Source: Plantactinospora sp. BC1
GTDB lineage: Bacteria; Actinomycetota; Actinomycetes; Mycobacteriales; Micromonosporaceae
Direction: 5' to 3'
Assembly (NCBI RefSeq): GCF_003030345.1
Contig: NZ_CP028158.1
Span: 4,960,001 to 5,024,000, forward strand
DNA length: 64,000 nt
Part shown: piece after piece, positions 34,701 through 43,210 of the stretch
Position numbering within the stretch: the stretch's first letter is position 1
Layout: each line of letters opens with the position of its first letter
The notes under the pieces: generated by a model
The model's input: the letters and a program-made list of their open reading frames with translations, nothing else
Database searches by the model: none
Told to the model about the DNA's origin: nothing
Made by a program: the position numbers and the translations under genes

Positions 34701-37700
34701 TCACGGGGTCAGCGGGGCGATCCTGACGTTGCGGAAGGTGACGATGTCGCCGGCCCCGTGGTTCTGTAGGCCGATGTAGCCGGTCGCGTTCTGCCGGCCG
34801 GCGCCGCCGGGATCGTCCGCCCGGGGCGGGCTGAAGACGGCGTCGGGGACGTTCAGGTACTCGTTGATCAACTCGCCGTTCCGGAACACCGAGTAGTGCT
34901 GGCCGACGACGCGGATCTCGTAGTCGTTCCAGGTGCCCTTCGGGGTGACCCGGGCGCCGTCGAGGTCGACCCGGTCGAAGCCGTACACCGAGCCGCTCTT
35001 GTACTGGTCGCCGTCGGTCCGGTCGAAGATCTGCAACTCGTGGCCGTACTTGATGGCCACCCACTCGGGGCGGGACTCCTGCGGGTGCTGGTGCACCTGC
35101 GGGAAGCGGACGAAGACCGCGCTGTTGGCCCGGCCGTCACCGGGGGCGTCGTCGCGCCACTGGAGCTTGAGCGAGAAGTCGCCGTAGCTGCGGACCGGGA
35201 ACCAGAGCATGCCGAGACCGTCGACCGCCCTACTGGTGATCGACCCGTCGGCGTTGCGCGTGAAGCCGCCGGCGCCGACCTGCTCCCAGAGCTTGAACGA
35301 GGCGGCGGTGCGGTCCAGCAGCGGCTGGTAGCCCTGCTTCGCCTCGGACCGGCCGACCTCGGAGTCGCGGGCCGTGCGTACCAGCGCGTTCTGCTCCCTC
35401 AGCAGGATCCTGCCCCGGTGGTGCAGGTGCTCGGCGACCGCCCTGACGTGCTCGACGAACTCGGCGTGGCTGGGCCAGGCCCGCTCGTCGAAGATCAGGT
35501 CGTTGATCGAGCAGCGCCCCTCGACCACCCGGTTCGGCACACCGCTGTTCGAGGTGCCGAGCCAGACCGTCGGCCGGGTGTCGGTCACCCGGCAGCTCGG
35601 TGCCGGCGGTGCGCTCGGCACCACCGTGAAGGTGGCCGACGCGGTCCCCGAGACGTTGCCGGCCCGGTCGGTGGCCCGGTAGCTGACCGTGTGCGCGCCC
35701 GGGGTGTTCACGGTGAGCGGGCCGGAGTAGACGACGTAGCCCCGGCCGTCGAGGGCGTACTCGACCCGGTGGACCCCGGACCCGGTGTCGGCGGCGGTGA
35801 GCACGATGGTGGCGCTGCCGACGTACGCCCAGCTGCCGTCCTGCTGACCGGTGATCGCGGCGGTCACCGTGGGGGCGGTGTTGTCGGGGTCGGGCGGGGC
35901 GACCACGGTGAACGAGACCGATCCGGGCGTGGAGGTGTTGCCGGCCACGTCGGTGGCCCGGTACGAGACGGTGTGCTGGCCGGGCTGGTTGACGGTGACC
36001 GGGGCGGTGTACTCGGCGTACGGCTGCCCGTCGAGCGAGTACTCGATCCGGTCCACCCCCGATCCGGCGTCGGTGGCCGAGACGGTCACGGTGGCCGCGC
36101 CGACGTACGCCCCGGTGCCGTCCCGGTTGCCGGCGACGGTGGCGGTCGCGGTCGGCGGGGTGGAGTCGTCCGGCAGCTCGACCACCGTGAACGTGACGGA
36201 CTGCGCCGCCGAGGTGTTGCCCGCCCTGTCGGTGGCCCGGTACGAGACGGTGTGCTCGCCGGGCGTGTTGACGGTGACCGGGGCGGTGTACGCCGCGTAC
36301 GGCTGCCCGTCGACCGCGTACTCGATCCGGTCCACGCCCGACTCGGTGTCGGTGGCCGTGACGGTCACCGTGGCGGCACCGAGGTAGCCGCCCTCGTCGT
36401 CGCGGTCCCCGGTGACCCCGCCGGTGACGGTCGGCGGCGTGGTGTCCGGAGTGGACGTGTCGGCCACCTCGAAGGTGACGGACTGGGCTGCGGAGGTGTT
36501 GCCCGCCCTGTCGGTGGCCCGGTAGCTGACGGTGTGTCGGCCCGGCTGGTGCACCATCACCGGGGCGGTGTAGGCGGCGTAGCTGCCGCCGTCGAGGGAG
36601 TACTCGGTGCGTTCGACGCCGGATTCGGTGTCGGTGGCGGTGAGGGTGACGGTGGCCATGCCGATGTAGGCGCCCTCGTCGTCTTGTTCGCCGGTGACGG
36701 CGGCGGTGACGGTGGGTGCGGTGGTGTCGGGGTCGGCCGGTTCGACGACCTGGAAGGTGGTCGACTGTACGGCGGAGGTGTTGCCGGCGACGTCGGTGGC
36801 CCGGTAGGTCACCGTGTGCTGCCCGGGAGTGTTCACCGTGACCGGGGCGGTGTAGGCGGTGTAGCTGCCGCCGTCGAGGGAGTATTCGGTGCGTTCGACG
36901 CCGGATTCGGTGTCGGTGGCGGTGAGGGTGACGGTGGCCGTGCCGATGTAGGCGCCCTCGTCGTCTTGTTCGCCGGTGACGGCGGCGGTGACGGTGGGTG
37001 CGGTGGTGTCGGGGTCGGCCGGTTCGACGACCTGGAAGGTGGTCGACTGTACGGCGGAGGTGTTGCCGGCGACGTCGGTGGCCCGGTAGGTCACCGTGTG
37101 CTGCCCGGGGGCGTTCACCGTGACCGGGCTGGAGTAGGTGCCGTACGCGCCACCGTCCAACGAGTACTCCACCCGCCCGACGCCGGATCCGGTGTCGGTG
37201 GCGGAGAGGGTGACCGTGGCGGCGCCGACGTACCCGCCGTTCTCGTCCCGTTCCCCGGTGACCTCGGCGGTCACCGTCGGCGGGGTCGTGTCCGCGCCGC
37301 CGCCGGTGACGACGAGCAGCCCGGTCATCGCGCCGTGCCCGGGGATCGCGCAGAAGTAGCGGTAGGTGCCCTCCGTGAGCACCACGTCGACGGTCCACCG
37401 GCCCTGGTTGGCGTCGAACGGGTCGGCCAGGATGTTCACGTCGACATCGCGGTTGTACTCGGGATTCCCGGTGTCGAAGGTGAGGGTGTGCTGCATCCCG
37501 CTGGTGTTGCCGGTCGCGACGCTGTTCTCGAAGACCAGGGTGGCCGGTCCGGCGACGGCGGTGGTGGGTGCGGAGACGTACGCCTCGGTGCTGTTGCCGC
37601 CCGTCCAGGTGAGCACCTGGGCCTGTAGCTCGCCGGCCGAGGTGGGATCGCTGGCTCTGCTCCGCTCGGTGTCCACCGGGCGGGCGCTGGCCGGGACGGC

Positions 37701-37835
37701 GAGGAGCGCCGAGCCGGTGATCAGGACGACTATCGCCGCGAGCATCCTCATCGGTCGTCCGGAGCGGCCGGTGCCGAGCCGGGGGAGCGGCCGCGAACGC
37801 CTCGGCGGGCCGCATCGCACAGGGAAGGCTGGCAT
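34701..37835 (-). CDS. Secreted cupredoxin / Ig-like repeat / DUF1080 protein
   Basis: First gene of the operon, 1044 residues. Signal peptide (about 1-51), then a plastocyanin-like cupredoxin (about 70-177) with a complete type-1 copper set: His116 (MQHTLTFD), Cys162, His167 and Met170 (FCAIPGHGAM). Six repeats of about 94 residues follow (OmpL47/Ig-like: VEYSLDGG...YRATDVAGNTS), then a module with CSINDLI homologous to one in the third gene, and a C-terminal DUF1080 domain (PF06439; 3-keto-glycoside hydrolase fold). ATG 37835 has AAAGGTG 8 bases upstream. Probably binds glycans outside the cell and exchanges electrons with the multicopper oxidase (inference). Confidence 0.88.
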   Translation of the reverse strand: MPAFPVRCGPPRRSRPLPRLGTGRSGRPMRMLAAIVVLITGSALLAVPASARPVDTERSRASDPTSAGELQAQVLTWTGGNSTEAYVSAPTTAVAGPATLVFENSVATGNTSGMQHTLTFDTGNPEYNRDVDVNILADPFDANQGRWTVDVVLTEGTYRYFCAIPGHGAMTGLLVVTGGGADTTPPTVTAEVTGERDENGGYVGAATVTLSATDTGSGVGRVEYSLDGGAYGTYSSPVTVNAPGQHTVTYRATDVAGNTSAVQSTTFQVVEPADPDTTAPTVTAAVTGEQDDEGAYIGTATVTLTATDTESGVERTEYSLDGGSYTAYTAPVTVNTPGQHTVTYRATDVAGNTSAVQSTTFQVVEPADPDTTAPTVTAAVTGEQDDEGAYIGMATVTLTATDTESGVERTEYSLDGGSYAAYTAPVMVHQPGRHTVSYRATDRAGNTSAAQSVTFEVADTSTPDTTPPTVTGGVTGDRDDEGGYLGAATVTVTATDTESGVDRIEYAVDGQPYAAYTAPVTVNTPGEHTVSYRATDRAGNTSAAQSVTFTVVELPDDSTPPTATATVAGNRDGTGAYVGAATVTVSATDAGSGVDRIEYSLDGQPYAEYTAPVTVNQPGQHTVSYRATDVAGNTSTPGSVSFTVVAPPDPDNTAPTVTAAITGQQDGSWAYVGSATIVLTAADTGSGVHRVEYALDGRGYVVYSGPLTVNTPGAHTVSYRATDRAGNVSGTASATFTVVPSAPPAPSCRVTDTRPTVWLGTSNSGVPNRVVEGRCSINDLIFDERAWPSHAEFVEHVRAVAEHLHHRGRILLREQNALVRTARDSEVGRSEAKQGYQPLLDRTAASFKLWEQVGAGGFTRNADGSITSRAVDGLGMLWFPVRSYGDFSLKLQWRDDAPGDGRANSAVFVRFPQVHQHPQESRPEWVAIKYGHELQIFDRTDGDQYKSGSVYGFDRVDLDGARVTPKGTWNDYEIRVVGQHYSVFRNGELINEYLNVPDAVFSPPRADDPGGAGRQNATGYIGLQNHGAGDIVTFRNVRIAPLTP
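35600..37290 (-). repeat. Six tandem 282-bp coding repeats (Ig-like domains)
   Basis: Six copies of a 94-codon unit within the cupredoxin-Ig-DUF1080 gene. Copies 2 and 3 are almost identical at DNA level (offset 282 bp, compare 36671 with 36953); the others have diverged. This suggests recent duplication or gene conversion and a length-variable spacer. Confidence 0.85.
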
Positions 37836-38387
37836 GTCGAACACACCTTTCGCGAGTCTTGGGGCAACGTCGACGACCCGTCGGGGCTTCGCGTGGATCG
37901 ACGGACGACATGGCGGCAGACCGCACACCGCTGGATCCGCGACGGTGGGTCCGGCGCTGCGGCTGCCGGCCTGTCACGGCTGGTGTGGACGGAGTGTCTC
38001 GGTGGGGGAGGGTGGACTAGGGCGAGGTCGGACCGGTGGGCCAGGTGACGCGGGCCGTGTTGCCGAGCCGACGCGGAGCGACGCCGTTCCGGGCATGGCG
38101 CGACGGCCGCGCCGGGTCTGCGGGCACGGTGACCTGGAGAGTTGGCGCCCCCGGTCGAGCCGTGACTCTCAGACGACGAGCTGACCGCGCCGCCGGTTAG
38201 CTCGTTTAAATATGTTGATGTTGTCCGACACTAAGTTCTTGCCGTCGAGATGTCCAGATCTTTCGGCAGGATCGTCTCCACTTTTGTCCGTGGTGACAAA
38301 AGAGTGTGGACGGTGAACGTCCGGCGGTGCTGGGGCGGGTGACGGGTGGCGAGCCCGCCCCGACCGGCGAGGCGGGCCCACCGTCGG
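37836..38387. other. 550-bp upstream region of the copper/PQQ operon
   Basis: No gene seen. The stretch 38195-38265 is unusually AT-rich for this DNA (contains TTTAAATATGTTGATG) and probably holds the operon promoter; on the minus strand TATTTA could be a -10. The operon leader would then be about 370 nt. A hairpin-like repeat lies at 38281-38302, and a weak GC-rich hairpin (GCCCGCC...GGCGGGC, 38353-38377) follows the alpha/beta hydrolase stop. Confidence 0.5.
38281..38302. promoter_or_regulatory. Inverted repeat CTTTTGTC-N6-GACAAAAG
   Basis: Perfect 8-bp arms with a 6-nt centre (CGTGGT), AT-rich and out of character with the surrounding DNA. It lies just upstream of the presumed promoter of the copper/PQQ operon. 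Candidate operator; a terminator is less likely since no T-tract follows. Confidence 0.5.
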
Positions 38388-39074
38388 TCAGGAGCCGTCG
38401 GCGACCGAGGCGAGCAGCCGGGCGAACTCGGCCGGCTTGCTGATCATCGGCCAGTGACCCGAATCGATGTCGACCAGGTCGAGACGCGTGACCCGGGCGA
38501 GTTCGGGTCCCTCCCCGGCGGCGATCCACTGCTGCGCCTGATCCGGCGTGAACTCCGGGCAGACGAGGACCACCGGGACGTCGAACCGTCGCTCGTCCAC
38601 CAGCCGTACCACCCCCCGGGCCACCCCCTCCGGGACCGGGATCGCGCCGGCCGCGAAGGACCGCCGGGCCTCCTCGTCGAGGTCGGCGGAGTCCGGGCCA
38701 TCGAAGGGCTCCCAGCCGGGGAAGGGCATCAGGCCCTCCCTCAGCTCGAAGAACTCGGCGTAGGAACCGCCGTCCGCGACGGGAAAGCCGCCGACGAGGA
38801 CGACCTTGGCCACCTTCTCCGGGCGGGCGTCGGCGGCCAACCAGGCCAGCGTGCAGGCGGCGGAGTGCCCGACCACCATCGGCTTCCCCGGCGCCGCGTC
38901 CACGGCGGCGAGCACCGTCGCCACCTGGTCGTCGAGGGTGGCGGAGGTGGATCCGTCACCCTGTCCGGGAAGGGTGATCGGTACGGGTCGGTGGCCGAAT
39001 GCCCGGAGTGCGGGCACGACGTCGTCCCAGGCGGATCCGTCGAGCCAGAGGCCGGCGATGAGCAGTACGTCCAT
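38388..39074 (-). CDS. Alpha/beta hydrolase
   Basis: Cytoplasmic alpha/beta hydrolase of 228 residues. Nucleophile elbow VVGHSAACTLAWLA (Ser about residue 70), oxyanion region LIAGLWLDGSAWDDVVP, and the catalytic His near the C-terminus in DIDSGHWPMISKP. Ribosome site AGAGGAAG before ATG 39074. Divergent from a WYL regulator gene 130 bp away. The substrate is unknown (esterase, lactonase or similar). Confidence 0.88.
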   Translation of the reverse strand: MDVLLIAGLWLDGSAWDDVVPALRAFGHRPVPITLPGQGDGSTSATLDDQVATVLAAVDAAPGKPMVVGHSAACTLAWLAADARPEKVAKVVLVGGFPVADGGSYAEFFELREGLMPFPGWEPFDGPDSADLDEEARRSFAAGAIPVPEGVARGVVRLVDERRFDVPVVLVCPEFTPDQAQQWIAAGEGPELARVTRLDLVDIDSGHWPMISKPAEFARLLASVADGS

Positions 39075-39204
39075 GATCAGTCTTCCTCTCTGCGCGGTCA
39101 GGTCGCGTCCGGCCCTGGAACCGGTGCGCCCCGGGGCACGACGCTAGGCCCTGATCCGGACGATCTACTTCCGGTACGTCTCGGCTGGCGTCTAGGCTGC
39201 TCGG

Positions 39205-40167
39205 GTGCCGACCGAAACGAGCCCCACCGCACGCGCCCTCCGTACCCTGGAGATCCTCCAGGCCCGTCCCGGCACGACGGCCGGTGAACTCGCCGGTCGG
39301 CTGGGCGTCACCGAGCGGGCCGCGCGGCGGTACGTCGGAATCCTCCGTGAGGCCGGCATCCCCGTCGAGTCGATCCGGGGCCCGTACGGCGGGTACCGGC
39401 TGCGCCGCGGGACGAGGCTGCCTCCGGTCGTCTTCACCGAGGCGGAGGCGCTCGGTCTGGTCATGGCGGTGCTCGACGGTCAGCCGGCAGCCGCCGAGGC
39501 CGACGCCGACGACCTGGTCGGCTCCGCCCTGGGCAAGGTCATCCAGGTACTCCCCGAGAGCGTCGGCCGGCAGGCGGCGGCGCTGCGCCGGCACGCCTCG
39601 GCCGCGCCGGACCGGCATTCGTCCCGCCCCGATCCCGCCACCACCAGTGCGCTGGTCACCGCCGTCGCGGCCCGACGCCGGGTGCTGGTCACCTACCGGA
39701 CGGAGTCCGGCAACGAGTGGGACGCCGAGGTGGACCCCTGGGCGGTCGTGGTCCGGTACGGCCGCTGGTATCTGCTCTGCCACTCGCACCGCGCGGACGC
39801 CGTCCGCACCTACCGGCTCGACCGGGTCAGCGCGGTCCGACAGACCGGGTACCCGTTCGAGCCGCCCGACGGCCTCGACCCGGTCGCGGCGCTGGAGGAG
39901 AACCTGGGAACCGGGTGGGAGTTCCGCACCCGGGTCGCCTTCGACGCCCCGGCGGCCGAGGTGGCCCCGTGGATCAGGCCCCCGATGGGACGGCTCGAAC
40001 CCGCCGGTGCCGGCTGCGTGCTGGTCGGCAGCACCAGCAACCCCGCGATGTACGCCGAGGAGTGGCTGCCGAGCGTACCGTTCGCCTTCCGGGTCGAGGG
40101 TGGGCCGGAACTGCGAGCGGCGGTCGCGGCCGTCGCGGCCCGACTCGGCGCCGCCGTCACCCCCTGA
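39205..40167 (+). CDS. WYL-domain transcriptional regulator (YafY/DeoR-like)
   Basis: 320-residue regulator: N-terminal winged helix (about 5-60; RTLEILQARPGTTAGELAGR, LGVTERAARRYVGILREAGI) and a WYL ligand domain (about 140-210; YGRWYLLCHSHRADAVRTYR) plus C-terminal extension. GTG 39205 lies 6 bases after TAGGCT (leaderless pattern). Divergent from the alpha/beta hydrolase gene, its probable target. WYL domains often sense nucleotides or other small ligands. Confidence 0.9.
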   Translation: MPTETSPTARALRTLEILQARPGTTAGELAGRLGVTERAARRYVGILREAGIPVESIRGPYGGYRLRRGTRLPPVVFTEAEALGLVMAVLDGQPAAAEADADDLVGSALGKVIQVLPESVGRQAAALRRHASAAPDRHSSRPDPATTSALVTAVAARRRVLVTYRTESGNEWDAEVDPWAVVVRYGRWYLLCHSHRADAVRTYRLDRVSAVRQTGYPFEPPDGLDPVAALEENLGTGWEFRTRVAFDAPAAEVAPWIRPPMGRLEPAGAGCVLVGSTSNPAMYAEEWLPSVPFAFRVEGGPELRAAVAAVAARLGAAVTP

Positions 40168-40212
40168 GCCGGTGGCGCCGTCCCCCGTACCCGGGACTTC
40201 TACAATGGACTG

Positions 40213-40653
40213 GTGCAGACCAACTCGACCTCGGGTAACGACCTCACCTGGATGCTGGACCAGTTGGTGGAGGTTCCCGACGTCGTCCACGCCGTCGTCC
40301 TGTCGACCGACGGGCTGATCGTCCAGAAGTCCACCGGGCTGGCCCAGGACGCGGCGGAGCTCCTGGCCGCCGGCGCCTCCTCCCTGCACAGCGTCGCCGC
40401 CGGCACGGGCCGACGGTTCGACAGCGGGCAGGTGCAGCAGGTCATCGTCGAGTACGACGGTCACACCCTGTTCGTCGCCGCCGCGGGCCGCAACGCCCGG
40501 CTGGCCGTACTCTGTGAGCAGACCGTCGACATGGGAACGGTCGCGTACGAGATGAGCCGGCTGGTGATCCGGATCGGTGAGCACCTCGGCGCCGAGGTAC
40601 GCCGGACCGCGACGGTCGCCAACGGCCAGCAGGGCAGGGGTTATGGCGTATGA
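40213..40653 (+). CDS. Roadblock/LC7-domain protein (conservon CvnB-type)
   Basis: 146-residue roadblock/LC7 protein, the second component of actinomycete conservons (cvnA-D), which regulate a small GTPase. Seen: LTWMLDQLVEVPDVVHAVVL split over residues 11-30, STDGLIVQKSTGL and QVIVEYDGHTLFVAAAGRNA. GTG 40213 follows TACAAT at exactly 6 bases, a clear leaderless start. It begins a three-gene operon: it overlaps the DUF742 gene by 11 bp. Confidence 0.9.
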   Translation: MQTNSTSGNDLTWMLDQLVEVPDVVHAVVLSTDGLIVQKSTGLAQDAAELLAAGASSLHSVAAGTGRRFDSGQVQQVIVEYDGHTLFVAAAGRNARLAVLCEQTVDMGTVAYEMSRLVIRIGEHLGAEVRRTATVANGQQGRGYGV

Positions 40654-41005
40654 CGTGTGGGACGGCGACGACGCGGCGCAGGCCGGGTTGGTGCCGTTGT
40701 ACATCCTCGTCAAGGGGCGGACGAGTCCGCGCAACAGCAACCTCGACCTGGCCACCCAGGTCATCGCCCTGCCGGTCGACCCGGGTCGGCTGGAGCTGGA
40801 GTACCGCGAGATCGTCGACCGCTGCACCCGCTGGGTGTCGATCGCCGAGATCGGCGCCTACCTGCACCGCCCGCTCACCATCACCAAGGTCATGGTGGAC
40901 GTGCTGATCGAGCAGGGATACCTCCGCGTCGGCGCACCGGCACAGCAGAAGATCGCCGATCGGCGGCTTCTGGAAACGGTCCTCGCCGGGCTGGAAAGAC
41001 TCTAG
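40643..41005 (+). CDS. DUF742 protein (conservon CvnC-type)
   Basis: 120-residue protein of the DUF742 family, third conservon component, with a winged-helix-like fold. Seen: LVPLYILVKGRTSPRNSNLD (residues 15-34) and the helix region IAEIGAYLHRPLTITKVMVD. It overlaps the roadblock gene and precedes the GTPase gene by 18 bp. Role within the GTPase complex is not established. Confidence 0.88.
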   Translation: MAYDVWDGDDAAQAGLVPLYILVKGRTSPRNSNLDLATQVIALPVDPGRLELEYREIVDRCTRWVSIAEIGAYLHRPLTITKVMVDVLIEQGYLRVGAPAQQKIADRRLLETVLAGLERL

Positions 41006-41023
41006 GCAAGAAGGAAATCGAAC

Positions 41024-41578
41024 GTGGATCGCAGGTCGGTCAAGGTCGTCGTGGCGGGCGGCTTCGGTACGGGCAAGACCACCCTGGTCGGCTCGGTCAG
41101 CGAGATTCCGCCGCTGACCACCGAGGAGGTGCTGACCGAGGCCGGCGTCGGCGTCGACGACCTCATGGGGGTCGAGGGCAAGACCCGGACCACCGTCGCA
41201 CTCGACTTCGGGCGGATCACCATCGGCCCGGACGTGGTGCTCTATCTCTTCGGTACGCCCGGCCAGGACCGGTTCTGGTTCATCTGGGACGAACTCGCAC
41301 AGGGCGCGGTCGGCGCGGTCGTGCTGATCGACACCCGCCGGCTGGACACGAGTTTTCCCGCCGTCGACTATTTCGAGAGGCGCGGAATTCCCTTCGTCGC
41401 CGCCGTGAACCGGTTCTTCGGCGAGTGCCTGTACACCGAGGCGGAGATCCGGTCGGCGCTGAAGCTCGACGATTCGGTGCCGCTCCTCTGGTGCGATGCC
41501 CGGGAGCGGGAGTCCAGCAAGCGGGCGCTGATCGGACTGGTCCGGCACGCGTTGGCCCGTATGCCGGTCGCCGGCTGA
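41024..41578 (+). CDS. Small Ras-like GTPase (conservon CvnD-type)
   Basis: 184-residue GTP-binding protein. P-loop GGFGTGKTT (residues 12-20), switch region with TTVALDFGRITIG, the G3-like FGTPGQDRFW, and G4-region AAVNRFFGE in which the usual NKxD is changed (NRFF), as is common in this bacterial family. GTG 41024 with AAGAAGGAA upstream. Last gene of the operon, closed by a strong terminator. Partners: roadblock and DUF742 proteins upstream. The usual histidine-kinase-like CvnA gene is missing here. Confidence 0.9.
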   Translation: MDRRSVKVVVAGGFGTGKTTLVGSVSEIPPLTTEEVLTEAGVGVDDLMGVEGKTRTTVALDFGRITIGPDVVLYLFGTPGQDRFWFIWDELAQGAVGAVVLIDTRRLDTSFPAVDYFERRGIPFVAAVNRFFGECLYTEAEIRSALKLDDSVPLLWCDARERESSKRALIGLVRHALARMPVAG

Positions 41579-41587
41579 CGTCACCGG

Positions 41588-41625
41588 CCACCCTCGGGGT
41601 CCGGGAAGCCGGACCCCGAGGGTGG
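41588..41625. terminator. Strong bidirectional terminator
   Basis: Perfect 17-bp stem with a GAAG tetraloop between the convergent conservon operon and the pectate lyase gene. The arm begins CCACCCTCGGGGTCCGG. Confidence 0.85.
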
Positions 41626-41638
41626 CGGGACCGCGCCG

Positions 41639-43210
41639 CTACCCGGCGTAGGTCTCGAATTCGGCGACTCTCGGCGTGCTGGTCGAACTGGTGATGTCAA
41701 AAGTGATCTTGCGTAGTGAGGTCGCGGGGAAGGTGATGACGCCCGCTCCGCTGCCGGAGGTCAGGACCGCACCGGTGTCGTGGTTGACCACCCGCCAGGA
41801 CCCGATGTTGCCGACGGCGCCCGACGCCTCGCGGATGTTGATCCTGGAGACGGTGGTGGCGGAACCCCACTTGATCGAGATGGACCCGGTCGAGCCGGCC
41901 GGCGACCAGTAGGTGTTCATGTCACCGTCCCGCACGTTGCCGTAGCCCGTGCCGTCGGCCTTGCTGGAGCCGTCCGAGCCGGCCCCGATGCTGAGGTTGG
42001 TCCCGCTGGGCGGCTGGGTCGGGGTCGGCGTGGGGGTCGTCGGCGTGGGTGTGGGCCGCGTCGGCGTCGGCGTGGGGCGGGTCGGGGTCGGCGTCGGTCC
42101 CTGCGGCGAGCAGCTGCCGTCCGAGACCCGCAGGCCCGTGTTCGCGCCCGCCGTCTGCCGGACGACGTCCGGCACGCAGCCGGCCCCGTCGAGGCGGTAG
42201 GAGTACGGGATGCTGACGGTGGTGTTGGACTGCGGGTTGGGGCCGGCCGGGTTGGTGTCGCTGCCCGGGCTGGACCAGGTCACGTTGTCGAAGACGTTGC
42301 CGCTGACCTGCCAGTAGCCGGCCTCGCTGGTGTAGAAGGTGCCCAGCACGTCCTTCGAGTTCCTGAAGTAGTTGTTCTCCACCTTGGCCCGGGCTCCGGC
42401 CCGGGAGTTGATGCCGGACTCGTGCAGGCTCACGTAGTGGTTGTTGTAGATGTGTGCGATGCCGCCACGGAGCAGCGGCGTACGGGAGTCGATGTTCTCG
42501 TACAGGTTGTGGTGGTACGTGATGAAGCCGTTCGAGCGGTCGCTCTCGCTGGATCCGACCAGGCCACCACGGCCGGAGTTGCGCAGGATGCTGTACGAGA
42601 GGGTGACGTACTGGGTGTTGTCCTTCATGTCGAAGAGGCCGTCGAAGCCCTCCGACTCCCCGCCCGAGGCCTCCAGGGTGACGTGATCGACCCAGACGTT
42701 GCGGACGGTGCTCTCCATCCCGATCGCGTCGCCGCCGTTGGAGGTCGGCGATCCCGACTTCTTGACGTTCCGGATGGTCACGTTCTGGATGATGATGTTG
42801 CTGGAGTCGCGGATGTGGATGCCGAGCTGGTCGAAGACGGCTCCGCCGACCCCGATGATCGTGACGTTGCTGATCTCCTTGAGCTCGATCTTGTCGGCGG
42901 CGGTGTTGCAGCTGTCGCCGGAGACCTTGCTGGTGTTGCCGTGGTTGATGGTCCCGGAGACCTCGATGGTGATCGGGGTACTGCTACTGGCCCGGTTGCA
43001 GAGGGCCGTGTGGATAGCGGTCCCGGTGCTGGCCCGGACCGTCTGTCCGCCCGCACCGCCGGTGGTTCCACCGTTCTGCGTCGCATAGCCGGTGGCGCTG
43101 CCGACCGCGGCCGACGCCTGGGGCATCGGTAGCGCGACACCGACCGCGACCGCGACGGCCGCCGTTGCCAGCGCCGCCTGAAGCCGCAATGCGGTTGGTC
43201 GTCGTCTCAT
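41639..43210 (-). CDS. Secreted pectate lyase (PL1) with C-terminal discoidin-like module
   Basis: Extracellular calcium-dependent lyase cutting polygalacturonate. 523 residues: signal peptide to about 34 (PQASA), PL1 parallel beta-helix at about 37-370 (GGAVFDQLGIHIRDSSNIII; VWVDHVTLEASG; FITYHHNLYENIDSRTPLLRGG with the likely catalytic Arg), a long Pro-Thr linker (about 375-410), and an F5/8C-like carbohydrate-binding module (about 412-523). ATG 43210 has AAGGTGAGG upstream. It has its own promoter and LacI-type operator at 43451-43499. Confidence 0.92.
   Translation of the reverse strand: MRRRPTALRLQAALATAAVAVAVGVALPMPQASAAVGSATGYATQNGGTTGGAGGQTVRASTGTAIHTALCNRASSSTPITIEVSGTINHGNTSKVSGDSCNTAADKIELKEISNVTIIGVGGAVFDQLGIHIRDSSNIIIQNVTIRNVKKSGSPTSNGGDAIGMESTVRNVWVDHVTLEASGGESEGFDGLFDMKDNTQYVTLSYSILRNSGRGGLVGSSESDRSNGFITYHHNLYENIDSRTPLLRGGIAHIYNNHYVSLHESGINSRAGARAKVENNYFRNSKDVLGTFYTSEAGYWQVSGNVFDNVTWSSPGSDTNPAGPNPQSNTTVSIPYSYRLDGAGCVPDVVRQTAGANTGLRVSDGSCSPQGPTPTPTRPTPTPTRPTPTPTTPTPTPTQPPSGTNLSIGAGSDGSSKADGTGYGNVRDGDMNTYWSPAGSTGSISIKWGSATTVSRINIREASGAVGNIGSWRVVNHDTGAVLTSGSGAGVITFPATSLRKITFDITSSTSTPRVAEFETYAG

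Noticed and set aside
35600-37290. Regular repeats that could suggest a CRISPR or satellite array
   Set aside because: They are 282-bp in-frame coding repeats of Ig-like domains without spacers.
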